From Gelidibacter mesophilus DSM 14095 (GTDB taxonomy: Bacteria; Bacteroidota; Bacteroidia; Flavobacteriales; Flavobacteriaceae): a stretch of 64,000 bases of DNA. This document shows positions 28,531 to 37,205 of the stretch, piece by piece. The notes beneath the pieces are model-generated. The model was not told the origin of the DNA, did not search any database, and was given only the letters and a program-made list of their open reading frames with translations. The stretch covers positions 1 to 64,000 of the forward strand of contig NZ_AUHD01000015.1 in the NCBI RefSeq assembly GCF_000423005.1, in the 5' to 3' direction. Position 1 is the first letter of the stretch. Every line of letters starts with the position of its first letter. A program made the position numbers and the translations under genes.

Positions 28531-28624
28531 TTTGGGCGTTACCCTTCCCGATCCATCGGGAGGGTCAGGCTTTAGGCTATATCTTTTGCAATAAGTAAAA
28601 GGATGCCGCCTCAATCCTTAACGC
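28531..28624 (+). repeat. Structured repeat, copy A (3' of the phosphorylase gene)
   Basis: This copy shares ordered blocks with copy B at 39396: TTTGGGCGTT (28531-28540), CTATATCTTTT (28577-28587), AAAAGGATGCCG (28597-28608) and, exactly ten bases later in both copies, TAACGC (28619-28624). GCGTTA (28536-28541) can pair with the final TAACGC, and ATCTTTT with AAAAGGAT, giving nested stems. An extra hairpin lies at 28542-28564. The element begins six bases after a TAG stop. Confidence 0.6.
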
Positions 28625-28881
28625 AACCCCGTTAATAGGTAAAGATCTTGGACATTAAAATTACAACTAGCAAAATGGGCTGTTACTGAATAGTACTTAC
28701 ATTTAAATTCAATTCAACAACGTGACAGTATTCCAAGCAGAAATTTCAATCTAGGCGAGCTGATCTTTATAATTTAAGGCAGCGCCCAATGCGTAAGCAA
28801 TTATTAAAAATACGACTATATAATATATTTTAAAGGGTTTACTTTTTAGACGAAAGTTGTTTTTAACGTTTAAATTATGAG

Positions 28882-28901
28882 ATTCCTGCCTGCGCAGGAA
28901 T
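28882..28901. repeat. Palindrome ATTCCTGC/GCAGGAAT just before a start codon
   Basis: Perfect 8-bp arms (28882-28889 and 28894-28901) around CTGC lie six bases before the ATG at 28908. A hairpin here could hide the ribosome landing site. The GC-rich core stands out from the AT-rich surroundings, as in dispersed short repeats. Confidence 0.55.
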
Positions 28902-28907
28902 TTAGTT

Positions 28908-29795
28908 ATGGAAAAATACATCGACATCATTTTAAAATCCTATTCCGGATACTGGAATTATCTCAAGTATGAGCTAATGGATGTTTATCATTGGGACAAC
29001 TATTTTTACGGATTAATTGGGATTTCCTTAGCCGTTTGGTTATTGGAAATTATGTTTCCATGGCGAAAAAATCAATCTATTTTCAGAAAGGACTTTTGGT
29101 TGGACACTTTTTATATGTTCTTCAATTTTTTCTTGTTGAATTTAATTGTTCTCATTGCCTTATCAAATACGGCCGCAGAATTTTTTAATGATATCCTCGG
29201 TCTTGCAGGTTGGCATGTAGACAGTTTACAAGTGTTTAGTGTGAGTGAACTACCAAAATGGTTAGGCTTGCTCATCTTCTTTTTAATCATTGACTTTGTG
29301 CAGTGGACCACTCATATTTTATTGCACCGCGTACCTTGGCTTTGGAATTTCCATAAAGTGCATCATAGCGTGAAAGAAATGGGGTTTGCCGCACACTTGC
29401 GCTACCATTGGATGGAGCCTGTGGTCTATAATTCGTTATTATATATCCCTGTGGCCATCATTGGCGGCTTTAATGTTCAGGATGTTTCCATTGTGTACTT
29501 TTTTTCCATTGTAATTGGGCATTTAAACCATGCCAATTTAGGTTGGGATTACGGTCCGTTTAAATACATTTTCAACAATCCAAAGATGCATATTTGGCAT
29601 CATGTCAAAGAATTGCCTGAACATAAAAAGTACGGCATGAACTACGGACTGACACTCAGCATCTGGGATTATATTTTTAACACCCATCATTTGCCACATG
29701 ATGGCAGAGATATTGAACTTGGATTTCACGACGAAGACGATTTTCCAAAAACATTTGTCCAACAGACTATTTACCCCTTAAAAACTAAAAAATGA
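28908..29795 (+). CDS. Sterol desaturase/fatty acid hydroxylase family membrane protein
   Basis: A 295-residue integral membrane di-iron protein with four or so membrane helices and the His clusters of the family: HILLHR (about 139-144), HKVHH (about 152-156), HLNHAN, and HIWHH plus THHLPHD near the end. Such enzymes insert oxygen or a double bond into lipids using O2 and electrons from a redox chain. Its place inside the arsenosugar island, with redox proteins nearby, fits modification of a lipid or of the acyl part of an arsenolipid, but the substrate is not shown. A palindrome sits directly before the start codon. The DUF547 gene follows after 40 bases. Confidence 0.85.
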   Translation: MEKYIDIILKSYSGYWNYLKYELMDVYHWDNYFYGLIGISLAVWLLEIMFPWRKNQSIFRKDFWLDTFYMFFNFFLLNLIVLIALSNTAAEFFNDILGLAGWHVDSLQVFSVSELPKWLGLLIFFLIIDFVQWTTHILLHRVPWLWNFHKVHHSVKEMGFAAHLRYHWMEPVVYNSLLYIPVAIIGGFNVQDVSIVYFFSIVIGHLNHANLGWDYGPFKYIFNNPKMHIWHHVKELPEHKKYGMNYGLTLSIWDYIFNTHHLPHDGRDIELGFHDEDDFPKTFVQQTIYPLKTKK

Positions 29796-29835
29796 TTTTT
29801 TTCGTAGATACTGTAGAGCACCAAAAATCAACATC

Positions 29836-30636
29836 ATGACAACGCTTACAAAATTTACATTTCTGGCGATAATGGCCATCACTTTGAACAGCTGCAATCT
29901 CATGGCAGCAGCAGGAATTGGTAGCAGCGGCCAACCTACAAAAAAAGTTGGCGAGCAATTAACGTCTTCCTCTGAAAATTCCGTTGTCAATATAGATCAT
30001 AGTGCCTGGGATAAAATGCTAAAGAAATATGTTAATGATGCTGGCTTTGTAGATTATAAAGGTTTTACATCAGAACAAGCCCATCTTCAAGGGTATTTGA
30101 CCATGCTTTCTAAAATGGAACCAAATGAAGATTGGAGCGTTCAAGAACTATTGGCCTATTATATCAATTTATACAATGCTGCAACGGTGGAATTGATTTT
30201 AGAAAATTATCCCATAAAAAGCATCAAGGACATTAAAGGTGCCTGGTCGAAAGATTTTGTTAAAATTGGAGATAAAGAAATATCCCTCGGAGCCATAGAA
30301 CATGGTGTTTTGCGAAAAATGAATGAACCTAGAATTCATTTTGCCATTAATTGTGCGTCCTATTCCTGTCCCAAATTGATGAATGAAGCTTTCACCGCCT
30401 CAAAAATCAATGAACAATTAGATAAAGCAACTAAAGAATTTATCAACGGTGATAAAAATGAGATTTCTGCCAACCATCCGAAACTGTCTAAAATCTTCGA
30501 TTTTTATACTGGCGATTTCAAAGTTGATGGCAAAAAGGATGTGATTGCCTATATCAATCAATACAGTAAAATCAAAATTAATCCGAATTCGCGATATACT
30601 TTTAAAGCGTATGATTGGAATTTGAACGCGCAGTAA
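29836..30636 (+). CDS. DUF547 lipoprotein
   Basis: A 266-residue lipoprotein (lipobox LNSC, Cys20). The DUF547 domain covers about residues 60-230, with VDYKGF, LLAYYINLYNAATVELI and HFAINCASYSCPKL as its main motifs; the conserved Cys, His and Asn residues suggest a hydrolase or transglutaminase-like core, but no activity is established. DUF547 proteins frequently occur near arsenosugar genes in Bacteroidota. It lies 40 bases after the hydroxylase-like gene and 132 bases before the TIGR04283 gene, so it probably belongs to the same unit. Confidence 0.85.
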   Translation: MTTLTKFTFLAIMAITLNSCNLMAAAGIGSSGQPTKKVGEQLTSSSENSVVNIDHSAWDKMLKKYVNDAGFVDYKGFTSEQAHLQGYLTMLSKMEPNEDWSVQELLAYYINLYNAATVELILENYPIKSIKDIKGAWSKDFVKIGDKEISLGAIEHGVLRKMNEPRIHFAINCASYSCPKLMNEAFTASKINEQLDKATKEFINGDKNEISANHPKLSKIFDFYTGDFKVDGKKDVIAYINQYSKIKINPNSRYTFKAYDWNLNAQ

Positions 30637-30768
30637 AAGAGGATGTCAAATTCCTTTCACCTTGTTGGTACATTGGTTTCAAAAAGATGCACAAAAAAAA
30701 GCGGATTTTTACGAAGGTTCAACCAAACTAATTAAGCAATTGCTCTTAATTTCTCGCTATAAAACGAT

Positions 30769-31512
30769 ATGATCAGCATTGTAATTCCTATCCTCAACGA
30801 AGCCAACAACATCATTAAGTTGATCCAACATTTATTGGACACTTCAACTGCCGATCATGTTGTTGAGATTATCATTGTGGATGGCGGAAGTACGGATGGC
30901 TCTCAAGAAATGGTTGAGACTTTTATTTTAAATCGAACCGCGGCAAAACCTCAACCTAACTTTTCAAAGAAACTTAAAACGACAGAAGTCTTATTTCTAA
31001 ATTCAGAAAAAGGTCGTGCTAAACAAATGAATGCTGGTGCAAAAATCGTCAAAGGCAACCTTCTTTATTTTCTACACGCTGATTCATTTCCTCCCAAATA
31101 TTTTGATCAGTACATAGTTAGGGAGGTAGAAAAAGGAAATGCCGCTGGTTGCTTTCGCATGCAATTTGACAGTACACATTGGTGGCTGCAATTAGCTGGT
31201 TGGCTGACCCAATTCCAATGGCGCGCCTGTAGAGGTGGCGATCAAAGCCAGTTTATTACGAAAAAGTTATTTGAGGACATTGGCGGTTTTGATGAAAACT
31301 ATATCATTTACGAAGATAATATGTTGATCAACGAACTCTTCGCCAGAAAACAATTTGTCGTGATCAATAAAAAACTAAAAACCTCAGCACGATTATATCA
31401 GAAACATGGGATTTGGAAAGTCCAATACCACTTTTGGATCATCTATATCAAAAAATGGGTGGGATCAGATTGTCGTGCATTACATCATTATTATAAAAAG
31501 CATCTGGGTTAA
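30769..31512 (+). CDS. TIGR04283-type arsenosugar biosynthesis glycosyltransferase
   Basis: A 247-residue family 2 glycosyltransferase: SIVIPILNEANNI at the start, IIIVDGGSTDGS (35-46) and FLHADSFPP for nucleotide-sugar and metal binding, then CRGGDQSQFI and EDNMLINEL. The C-terminal stretch YQKHGIWKVQYHFWIIY is typical of the TIGR04283 subfamily, named for its place in arsenosugar loci. It probably moves the arsenosugar onto glycerol or a lipid; this is inference. It converges with the phosphatase gene, only six bases apart. Confidence 0.85.
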   Translation: MISIVIPILNEANNIIKLIQHLLDTSTADHVVEIIIVDGGSTDGSQEMVETFILNRTAAKPQPNFSKKLKTTEVLFLNSEKGRAKQMNAGAKIVKGNLLYFLHADSFPPKYFDQYIVREVEKGNAAGCFRMQFDSTHWWLQLAGWLTQFQWRACRGGDQSQFITKKLFEDIGGFDENYIIYEDNMLINELFARKQFVVINKKLKTSARLYQKHGIWKVQYHFWIIYIKKWVGSDCRALHHYYKKHLG

Positions 31513-31518
31513 AACAAG

Positions 31519-32274
31519 CTATTTCCCCAATATTTGATTTAAAGAACGTTCGTTTCTTCCTTTTTCATTTGGATACAATTCCATGAGATTATCACTTTGG
31601 AAAAATTCCTTTGAATTAATGTCCATTGCGGTCAATTTCCCATAAAACGCGGCACCAGTATCTACATTCCAAACATTAATGGCCTGCATGGGCAATTCGG
31701 AATTGAAATTAAGGGTTGGCGTATGTCCAATATAGATCTCATGGTAATGTCTGAGACGTTCAGGAAACCACTCAGAGTTTTCATCCACCTTTTTATCAAG
31801 GAACAAAGCGCGTTCCCACAAGGTTCGATCAAAATAAAAAGTGCTATCGAGATTTTCATGTTCCACACCTCGCTTGGACGTAAATCCCGCATGCACAAAT
31901 AAACGGTTCATCTCATCCAAATGATATAACTTCATCTGCTCAAAAAATTTTAAATGTGCTTTTTTTTCCTCATTGGAAATACCTCCATAACTTTCAATGG
32001 CACCTTGGCCTCCATGATCTAACCAAATTTTATCAGGTTTACCGGTTTTCAACCATTTCTCACACCACACATCATGATTTCCCTTTATAAAAACACAGTC
32101 CTTCAGTTGCATCAACACCCTCAAATATTGGATAACTTGTGCTGATTCGCTCCACCCATCCACATAATCTCCCATAAAAATCAACCGGTCGCCATTAGTG
32201 ACTTTTGCCCGATCCATTAATTGTTTCAGACCTTTTAATCCGCCGTGTATATCTCCTATAACCAATGTTCTCAT
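31519..32274 (-). CDS. Metallophosphoesterase (Ser/Thr phosphatase-like)
   Basis: A 251-residue cytoplasmic phosphoesterase with the full metal set: GDIHG (7-11), GDYVDG (35-40), GNHD (65-68), then VHAGF and IGHTP. These match PPP-type bacterial phosphatases such as PrpA/PrpB and ApaH-like enzymes; the substrate may be a phosphoprotein or a nucleotide. Its ATG overlaps the stop of the upstream glycoside hydrolase-like gene by four bases, so the two are co-translated. It is transcribed against the arsenosugar genes and may be an insertion of an unrelated two-gene unit. Confidence 0.87.
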   Translation of the reverse strand: MRTLVIGDIHGGLKGLKQLMDRAKVTNGDRLIFMGDYVDGWSESAQVIQYLRVLMQLKDCVFIKGNHDVWCEKWLKTGKPDKIWLDHGGQGAIESYGGISNEEKKAHLKFFEQMKLYHLDEMNRLFVHAGFTSKRGVEHENLDSTFYFDRTLWERALFLDKKVDENSEWFPERLRHYHEIYIGHTPTLNFNSELPMQAINVWNVDTGAAFYGKLTAMDINSKEFFQSDNLMELYPNEKGRNERSLNQILGK

Positions 32275-33293
32275 AATGCATATTTCTTATAAAACGTTCG
32301 GATAACCTTTTCCGCAGGTTTATTCTGAGGTGTAAATCGGTTATCGTCCTTGCCACCTGCGGCGTCATGTCTATGAAACCATTTCCATACAAATCCGCCA
32401 GCAAACCATTCCTCATGCCAAAATTCTTCAAATAATGCTTGGGTCAAAACGGACTGTGCTTCAAGATTGACCTGCTTATCCACCCGATCAACCGTCCACG
32501 GTGCTCTACCCGCAAAATCAATACTTCGATACCCAAATTCAGTAAATAAAATGGGTTTATTGTGTTTGACAGCATAGGCTTTAATTCCAGATTTGTGTTT
32601 TTGCCACCCTTCTTTCGCATCCTCCAAAGTTGGTGACTGTTTTGAATCCACTGGAAAATAGGCATCAATTCCAATGAAATCGAGCGCATCCCAAAATGGC
32701 GTGCGTTCATATTCATTCCAATTGGCTGCGTAGGTCAATTTGCCTTTGTATATTTCACGAATCTCCACAATCAAGAGCTTCCAATAGGTAGGTCTTTCAC
32801 CAATAAAATTCTCCAGTTCTGTGCCAATACAAAAGATTTCAACTTTTGCTTCTTGAGCAACTTTTGCATAGGTAAGTATAAAATCGGAATAAGAGTTTTC
32901 TAAAATCTTCCAATCGTCTTCATGGTCCATTTTAATAAAACCCGTAAACTCTCCGCGCCAGACCCAAATTTGTGGTTTCAACATGACCTTGACATGGTTT
33001 TTATGTAAGATTTCGACGTATTGCTTCACCCCTTTTTCGGTTTCACCAAACCATTGTCTATCGGTATTAAAGGTAATTTCCGGATGCGCCAGCTCCTTAA
33101 TAAACCCAAAAGGCATCACCGAGGCATAATTAGCACCGAGATTGACGACGGGATCAATATGTTTCTGATCAATGCTATCTCTTGAAGCAACATAACTGAC
33201 GCCATTTATTTTTTCTGGTTTCTCAATGGTTGCACTACATGACAGCATGCAACAAAGGGATACAAAACATAAAAACCGAAAAATCATTCTCAT
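32271..33293 (-). CDS. GH113-like glycoside hydrolase lipoprotein
   Basis: A 340-residue TIM-barrel protein with a lipobox (MLSC, Cys19), so envelope-anchored. Segments MLKPQIWVW, CIGTELENF with candidate acid/base Glu159, AANWNEYERTPFWDALDFIGIDAYFP and ILFTEFGYRS with candidate nucleophile Glu252 match the GH113 beta-mannanase/'GTA TIM-barrel' group. It likely cleaves or binds beta-mannosides or related glycans. The gene is first in a two-gene minus-strand unit, overlapping the phosphatase gene by four bases. Two Met codons lie at the start (residues 1 and 3); either could be used. Confidence 0.78.
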   Translation of the reverse strand: MRMIFRFLCFVSLCCMLSCSATIEKPEKINGVSYVASRDSIDQKHIDPVVNLGANYASVMPFGFIKELAHPEITFNTDRQWFGETEKGVKQYVEILHKNHVKVMLKPQIWVWRGEFTGFIKMDHEDDWKILENSYSDFILTYAKVAQEAKVEIFCIGTELENFIGERPTYWKLLIVEIREIYKGKLTYAANWNEYERTPFWDALDFIGIDAYFPVDSKQSPTLEDAKEGWQKHKSGIKAYAVKHNKPILFTEFGYRSIDFAGRAPWTVDRVDKQVNLEAQSVLTQALFEEFWHEEWFAGGFVWKWFHRHDAAGGKDDNRFTPQNKPAEKVIRTFYKKYAL

Positions 33294-33384
33294 ACCATTT
33301 AATTATTCCTAAATTTAAACAAACTGAAATTAAAATATTAAGTTTTACAAAAAACCTACGACAAACCACTTCTAAGGGCTCAAA

Positions 33385-34683
33385 ATGGAACATATCGTTA
33401 TCATCGGAAATGGTATTGCTGGCGTTACTGCGGCAAGACATATTCGAAAACTATCCAATCATAAAATCACCATAATTTCTTCTGAAACCGAATATTTTTT
33501 CTCACGCACTGCCCTCATGTATATTTATATGGGCCATATGAAATATGAGCACACCAAACCTTATGAGGACTGGTTTTGGAAAAAAAACAGGATCGATCTA
33601 AAATTCGGATATGTCAAAAATATTGAAACAGATCATAAGACCTTGTTTTTTGAAGATGGCGACACGCTGCAATATGATAAACTAATAATTTCTACAGGTA
33701 GTAAATCCAATAAATTTAGCTGGAAAGGTCAAGATTTAGAAGGCGTTTTAGGATTGTACAGCAAACAGGATGTCGATCAATTAGAAGTATTAGCCCCCAA
33801 TAAAGAGGTTTGCAAGCACGCAGTGATTGTTGGTGGTGGTTTGATTGGGATTGAATTGGCTGAAATGTTGCACACCCGAAAAATTCCGGTTACTTTTTTG
33901 GTACGTGAAACCCACTTTTGGGACAACATGTTGCCAGCAGGAGATGCGGCCATGATTTCTCGACATATTAGGAGCCATGGAATTGATTTGCGTTTAAATG
34001 CAAATCTTAAAGAAATTCAATCGGATGAGCACGGACGCGTGAATGCCGTTGTGGTTGAAGAAACTGGTGATATTATCACATGTAATTTGGTCGGATTGAC
34101 ACCTGGCGTTTCCCCAAATATTGATATGGTCAAAACAACGGCTATCGAAGTGGACAAAGGTGTTTTGGTCAATCGGTTTTTGGAAACCAATATAGAGAAC
34201 GTTTATGCTATTGGCGATTGCGCTCAACAACGCGAACCCATTGGCCAGAGAAAAGCCATTGAGGCGGTTTGGTACACCGGTAGAATGATGGGTGAAACTG
34301 TTGCTCAGACCATTTGTGGCAATAAAATGAAATATAATCCTGGACACTGGTTCAATTCTGCTAAGTTTTTTGATATCGAATATCAAACCTATGGTTGGGT
34401 TTTTTCAAAGCCAGCAGAAGGCAATGCACATTTTCATTGGAAACATGAAGATGACAACAAATGCATTACCATAGAATATGAGAAGGATTCCAATCAGTTT
34501 TTAGGCATTAACACCTTTGGTATCCGAATGAAGCATGAGGTTTTTGACCGATGGTTGACCGAAAAACGTTCAGCAGATTATGTGATGGAACATTTGAAAG
34601 AAGCCAATTTCGATCCTGAATTTTATAAAACTTTTGAACCAGAGATTTTGAACAGCTATTCTGAACAATTTAAAATGGCCTAA
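33385..34683 (+). CDS. FAD/NAD(P)-dependent oxidoreductase
   Basis: A 432-residue pyridine nucleotide-disulfide-type flavoprotein: first dinucleotide fold GNGIAG (8-13), second GGGLIG (150-155), and VYAIGDCAQ near residue 272 closing the FAD site. It resembles the flavin half of nitrite reductase large subunits and NADH:rubredoxin-type reductases, without their Fe-S or siroheme domains. It could feed electrons to a carrier. In this island it precedes a membrane 4Fe-4S protein, with a RAYT element wedged between them, so the two probably formed one redox unit. No signal peptide is present, hence cytoplasmic. Confidence 0.82.
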   Translation: MEHIVIIGNGIAGVTAARHIRKLSNHKITIISSETEYFFSRTALMYIYMGHMKYEHTKPYEDWFWKKNRIDLKFGYVKNIETDHKTLFFEDGDTLQYDKLIISTGSKSNKFSWKGQDLEGVLGLYSKQDVDQLEVLAPNKEVCKHAVIVGGGLIGIELAEMLHTRKIPVTFLVRETHFWDNMLPAGDAAMISRHIRSHGIDLRLNANLKEIQSDEHGRVNAVVVEETGDIITCNLVGLTPGVSPNIDMVKTTAIEVDKGVLVNRFLETNIENVYAIGDCAQQREPIGQRKAIEAVWYTGRMMGETVAQTICGNKMKYNPGHWFNSAKFFDIEYQTYGWVFSKPAEGNAHFHWKHEDDNKCITIEYEKDSNQFLGINTFGIRMKHEVFDRWLTEKRSADYVMEHLKEANFDPEFYKTFEPEILNSYSEQFKMA

Positions 34684-34688
34684 TCATC

Positions 34689-34721
34689 AGACCTCACAGG
34701 TTTTGGAAACCTGTGAGGTCT
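34689..34721 (+). repeat. REP palindrome, left copy
   Basis: Perfect 15-bp arms (AGACCTCACAGGTTT and its complement) around a TGG loop. It is base-for-base identical to the copy at 35311-35343. It may also act as terminator for the oxidoreductase gene. Confidence 0.85.
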
Positions 34722-34741
34722 CTGCACAACTTAAATGAAAA

Positions 34742-35302
34742 ATGAACGACGAACCACTCATAGAAGGCAATTACTATCATATCTATAATTGTGGAAACAA
34801 TAAAGAGAATATTTTTCTTGAAGAAAGAAATTATGAATATTTTTTAATTTTATTAAAGAAACACGTTCTACCATGTTCAGATATTTTAAGTTTTTGTTTG
34901 ATGCAAAACCATTTCCATTTATTAGTTTATATAAAAGAAAATCTTGAATCAAAGGTAATTTCACAATGCTATTCAAATTTATTTAATGCTTACGCTAAAG
35001 CTATTAACAAGACTTATAATCGAACTGGAAGTTTATTTAGAGATAGATTTTCAAGAATTAAAATTACCAATGAAGGTTATTTAAGGTCTTTAATTATTTA
35101 CATAAATACAAATCCGTCACATCATCAATTTGTCGATGATTTTAAAACCTATAAATATTCTTCCTATAAATCGACCATGTCAAGACAACCTACTTTATTG
35201 AATAGGGATTTTGTGCTTAATTTATTTGATAATAGGGAAAATTTTCAATTTGCACACAACACCAAACAATTAAGAATCAAAGAAGAATTACTTTTAGAAT
35301 GA
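34742..35302 (+). CDS. REP-associated tyrosine transposase (RAYT, Y1 family)
   Basis: A 186-residue single-Tyr HUH-type transposase. HFH (57-59) in LMQNHFHLLV is the metal-binding HUH motif and Tyr84 in LFNAYAKAINK is the likely catalytic Tyr; NRTGSLFRDRF and YINTNP complete the Y1/RAYT pattern. RAYTs cut and move single-stranded REP hairpins; unlike IS200/IS605 enzymes they are usually single-copy and kept for long periods. The flanking identical palindromes are its natural substrate. The gene looks more AT-rich than its neighbours, which fits an acquired origin. Confidence 0.85.
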   Translation: MNDEPLIEGNYYHIYNCGNNKENIFLEERNYEYFLILLKKHVLPCSDILSFCLMQNHFHLLVYIKENLESKVISQCYSNLFNAYAKAINKTYNRTGSLFRDRFSRIKITNEGYLRSLIIYINTNPSHHQFVDDFKTYKYSSYKSTMSRQPTLLNRDFVLNLFDNRENFQFAHNTKQLRIKEELLLE

Positions 35303-35310
35303 TAAGAATA

Positions 35311-35343
35311 AGACCTCACAGGTTTTGGAAACCTGTGAGGTCT
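35311..35343 (+). repeat. REP palindrome, right copy
   Basis: Identical in sequence and orientation to 34689-34721; 15-bp arms and TGG loop. It lies 20 bases before the start codon of the 4Fe-4S gene and so becomes part of its 5' leader. Confidence 0.85.
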
Positions 35344-35362
35344 GATAAATAAAAAATCAATC

Positions 35363-36961
35363 ATGAGCAATAAATCAAACCCCAGCATGTCTCTTGCCAA
35401 ACCCGATTCGCAAGCACTTTCCAAAACACAAAAAATTGGAACTGCCATTGGCGTAATTGGGCTTTTCATCATGATATTGGCTTTTTTCAATGTCGATTTC
35501 CCTAATAAAACCTTGTTTCTATCCTTATCGTTAGGCATGATCACTGTGGGGACCATCATATTTTCCAACAACGCCTATTTAACAAAACAAGCCGGGATTA
35601 AAAATGATGGCGTGTGGTTTAAATCCATTGCATCAAGAGGGTTGTGGGGATGGATATTGGGCATTGTACTTACGCTTTTTTATATCGTTCTTTATTTTAA
35701 AGCCGAATGGCTCGGATTGGCTGCCAAAGGTGAAGCAAACAGCGGATTGGTTGCGTTATTTGATCCTTTAAGCCGTTTGTTGAATGGCGGACCAGCGAGC
35801 CAATGGTTCGTTTATGGAACACTCTATACGGTTGCTATTTTGGTTTTTGGCTATAAATTCATGTTGAAATACCGCGGCAATAGATATGAGCAGTTAAGAA
35901 CCGTATCTGTGATGTTCTTTCAATTGGCATTCGCTTTTTTGATTCCCGAGTTTATGGCACGATTGAATTCAGAAACCTTTAGCCTTCCCTATTATGATTT
36001 AAAGAATATTTGGCCACTTAACTATTATAATTTCGATAAATACCGTGTGGATTCGATGATTGAAGCAGGAGATATCGGATTGGCATTTCTAATTTTTGGT
36101 GTTGTTTCGATATTCGTTATCACACCAATTTTGACTTACAAATATGGGAAACGGTGGTACTGCTCATGGGTTTGTGGTTGTGGCGGACTTGCAGAAACTG
36201 CAGGAGATCCTTTCAGACATTTGAGTGACAAAACACAAGTAGCTTGGAAAATAGAACGTTGGGTAGTGCACAGTGTTGTTGTTTTTGTAACCCTAATGAC
36301 TACCGCGGTGATTTATTCCTATTTAGGTAACGACTCTAGTAAATATTGGTTAACAAAAGATGTTTTTCTACTTGGCGTAGCCAGTTTACTAACAATCGTA
36401 TTGGCATTGGTCATGATTTTCAAACGCAAAGAATTGGCAAAGGATGCACAATATGGCGCGATTGGTTATTTCGTCATCATCATGGTTCTCATTGGCATGC
36501 ATTATTTTAGCGGGACCAAAGATGTCTTTTTAATAAAGGCGTATACACTTCAATCCTCATACGGGTTTTTAATCGGTGCGATTTTCTCAGGTGTGATAGG
36601 CGTCGGCTTTTATCCTATTTTCGGGAATCGGGTGTGGTGCCGTTTTGGTTGTCCAATGGCTGCTGTTTTAGGATTCCAACAGCGTCTATTTTCGAAATTT
36701 AGAATTACCACTAACGGCGGCCAATGTATTTCTTGTGGCAATTGTTCTACCTATTGTGAAATGGGAATTGATGTACGTGCCTATGCTCAAAAAGGTGAAA
36801 ACATCGTCCGAAGCAGTTGTGTAGGTTGTGGTATCTGTGCGGCGGTTTGCCCTAGAGGCGTTCTGAAATTAGAAAATGATTCTATGAACGGACGGATTAA
36901 CAGCAATGAAATTCTTTTGGGGAATGATGTGGATTTAATGGATTTGTTGAATCAGAAATAG
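35363..36961 (+). CDS. Polytopic 4Fe-4S membrane protein (NapH/NosR-like)
   Basis: A 532-residue inner-membrane protein with about eight to ten helices. CSWVCGCGG (267-275) and WCRFGCP (425-431) are the paired Cys motifs of NapH/NosR/CcoG-type proteins, and the C-terminal ferredoxin domain has two 4Fe-4S sites: CxxCxxCxxxC at Cys455-Cys465 and Cys486-Cys496. Such proteins pass electrons across or out of the membrane. Together with the FAD oxidoreductase upstream it could power a hydroxylase or radical enzyme of the island; that link is inference. The ATG lies just behind a REP palindrome. The C-terminal tail after the clusters is short and complete. Confidence 0.85.
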   Translation: MSNKSNPSMSLAKPDSQALSKTQKIGTAIGVIGLFIMILAFFNVDFPNKTLFLSLSLGMITVGTIIFSNNAYLTKQAGIKNDGVWFKSIASRGLWGWILGIVLTLFYIVLYFKAEWLGLAAKGEANSGLVALFDPLSRLLNGGPASQWFVYGTLYTVAILVFGYKFMLKYRGNRYEQLRTVSVMFFQLAFAFLIPEFMARLNSETFSLPYYDLKNIWPLNYYNFDKYRVDSMIEAGDIGLAFLIFGVVSIFVITPILTYKYGKRWYCSWVCGCGGLAETAGDPFRHLSDKTQVAWKIERWVVHSVVVFVTLMTTAVIYSYLGNDSSKYWLTKDVFLLGVASLLTIVLALVMIFKRKELAKDAQYGAIGYFVIIMVLIGMHYFSGTKDVFLIKAYTLQSSYGFLIGAIFSGVIGVGFYPIFGNRVWCRFGCPMAAVLGFQQRLFSKFRITTNGGQCISCGNCSTYCEMGIDVRAYAQKGENIVRSSCVGCGICAAVCPRGVLKLENDSMNGRINSNEILLGNDVDLMDLLNQK

Positions 36962-36975
36962 TGTTCAGTCAGCAG

Positions 36976-37054
36976 CCCGCCCCTACCGATAAGGAACGTT
37001 CGGGGCGGGTCTTAAGTCTTCCTGCCTCCGCAAAAACCACGGACGGGCAGGCAG
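36976..37054. repeat. Two GC-rich hairpins in tandem
   Basis: CCCGCCCC (36976-36983) pairs with GGGGCGGG (37002-37009), and CTGCCT (37022-37027) with AGGCAG (37049-37054). The GC content contrasts strongly with the surroundings. They lie 14 bases past the 4Fe-4S gene and could stop transcription, although T runs are lacking. Confidence 0.5.
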
Positions 37055-37205
37055 TCATCAGTTAGCAAATCACTTAGTAAAACTTAGATAAATGCTCTGT
37101 GTTACTCTGTGAAAAACTATGCGTTACTATGTGAAACCTTTGTCAAGCCCGCGTAACCAATTACAGAAAACTATTCTTACTTTTGCGCCAACTTTAAAAT
37201 TTCAA

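Larger units (their letters stand above)
28526..28907. other. Intergenic region with structured repeat and a start-proximal palindrome
   Basis: This stretch between the phosphorylase and the membrane hydroxylase gene holds repeat copy A at its left end and an 8-bp-arm palindrome at 28882-28901. The middle is AT-rich without a credible ORF. Confidence 0.6.
34689..35343 (+). mobile_element. RAYT/REP unit inserted between two redox genes
   Basis: Two identical 33-bp palindromes (34689-34721 and 35311-35343, same orientation) bracket a REP-associated tyrosine transposase gene. The unit starts six bases after the oxidoreductase stop and ends 20 bases before the 4Fe-4S gene. Confidence 0.75.

Noticed and set aside
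34689-35343. Two direct 33-bp repeats as a CRISPR array
   Set aside because: Only two copies, 590 bases apart with a transposase gene between them; this is a REP/RAYT layout.
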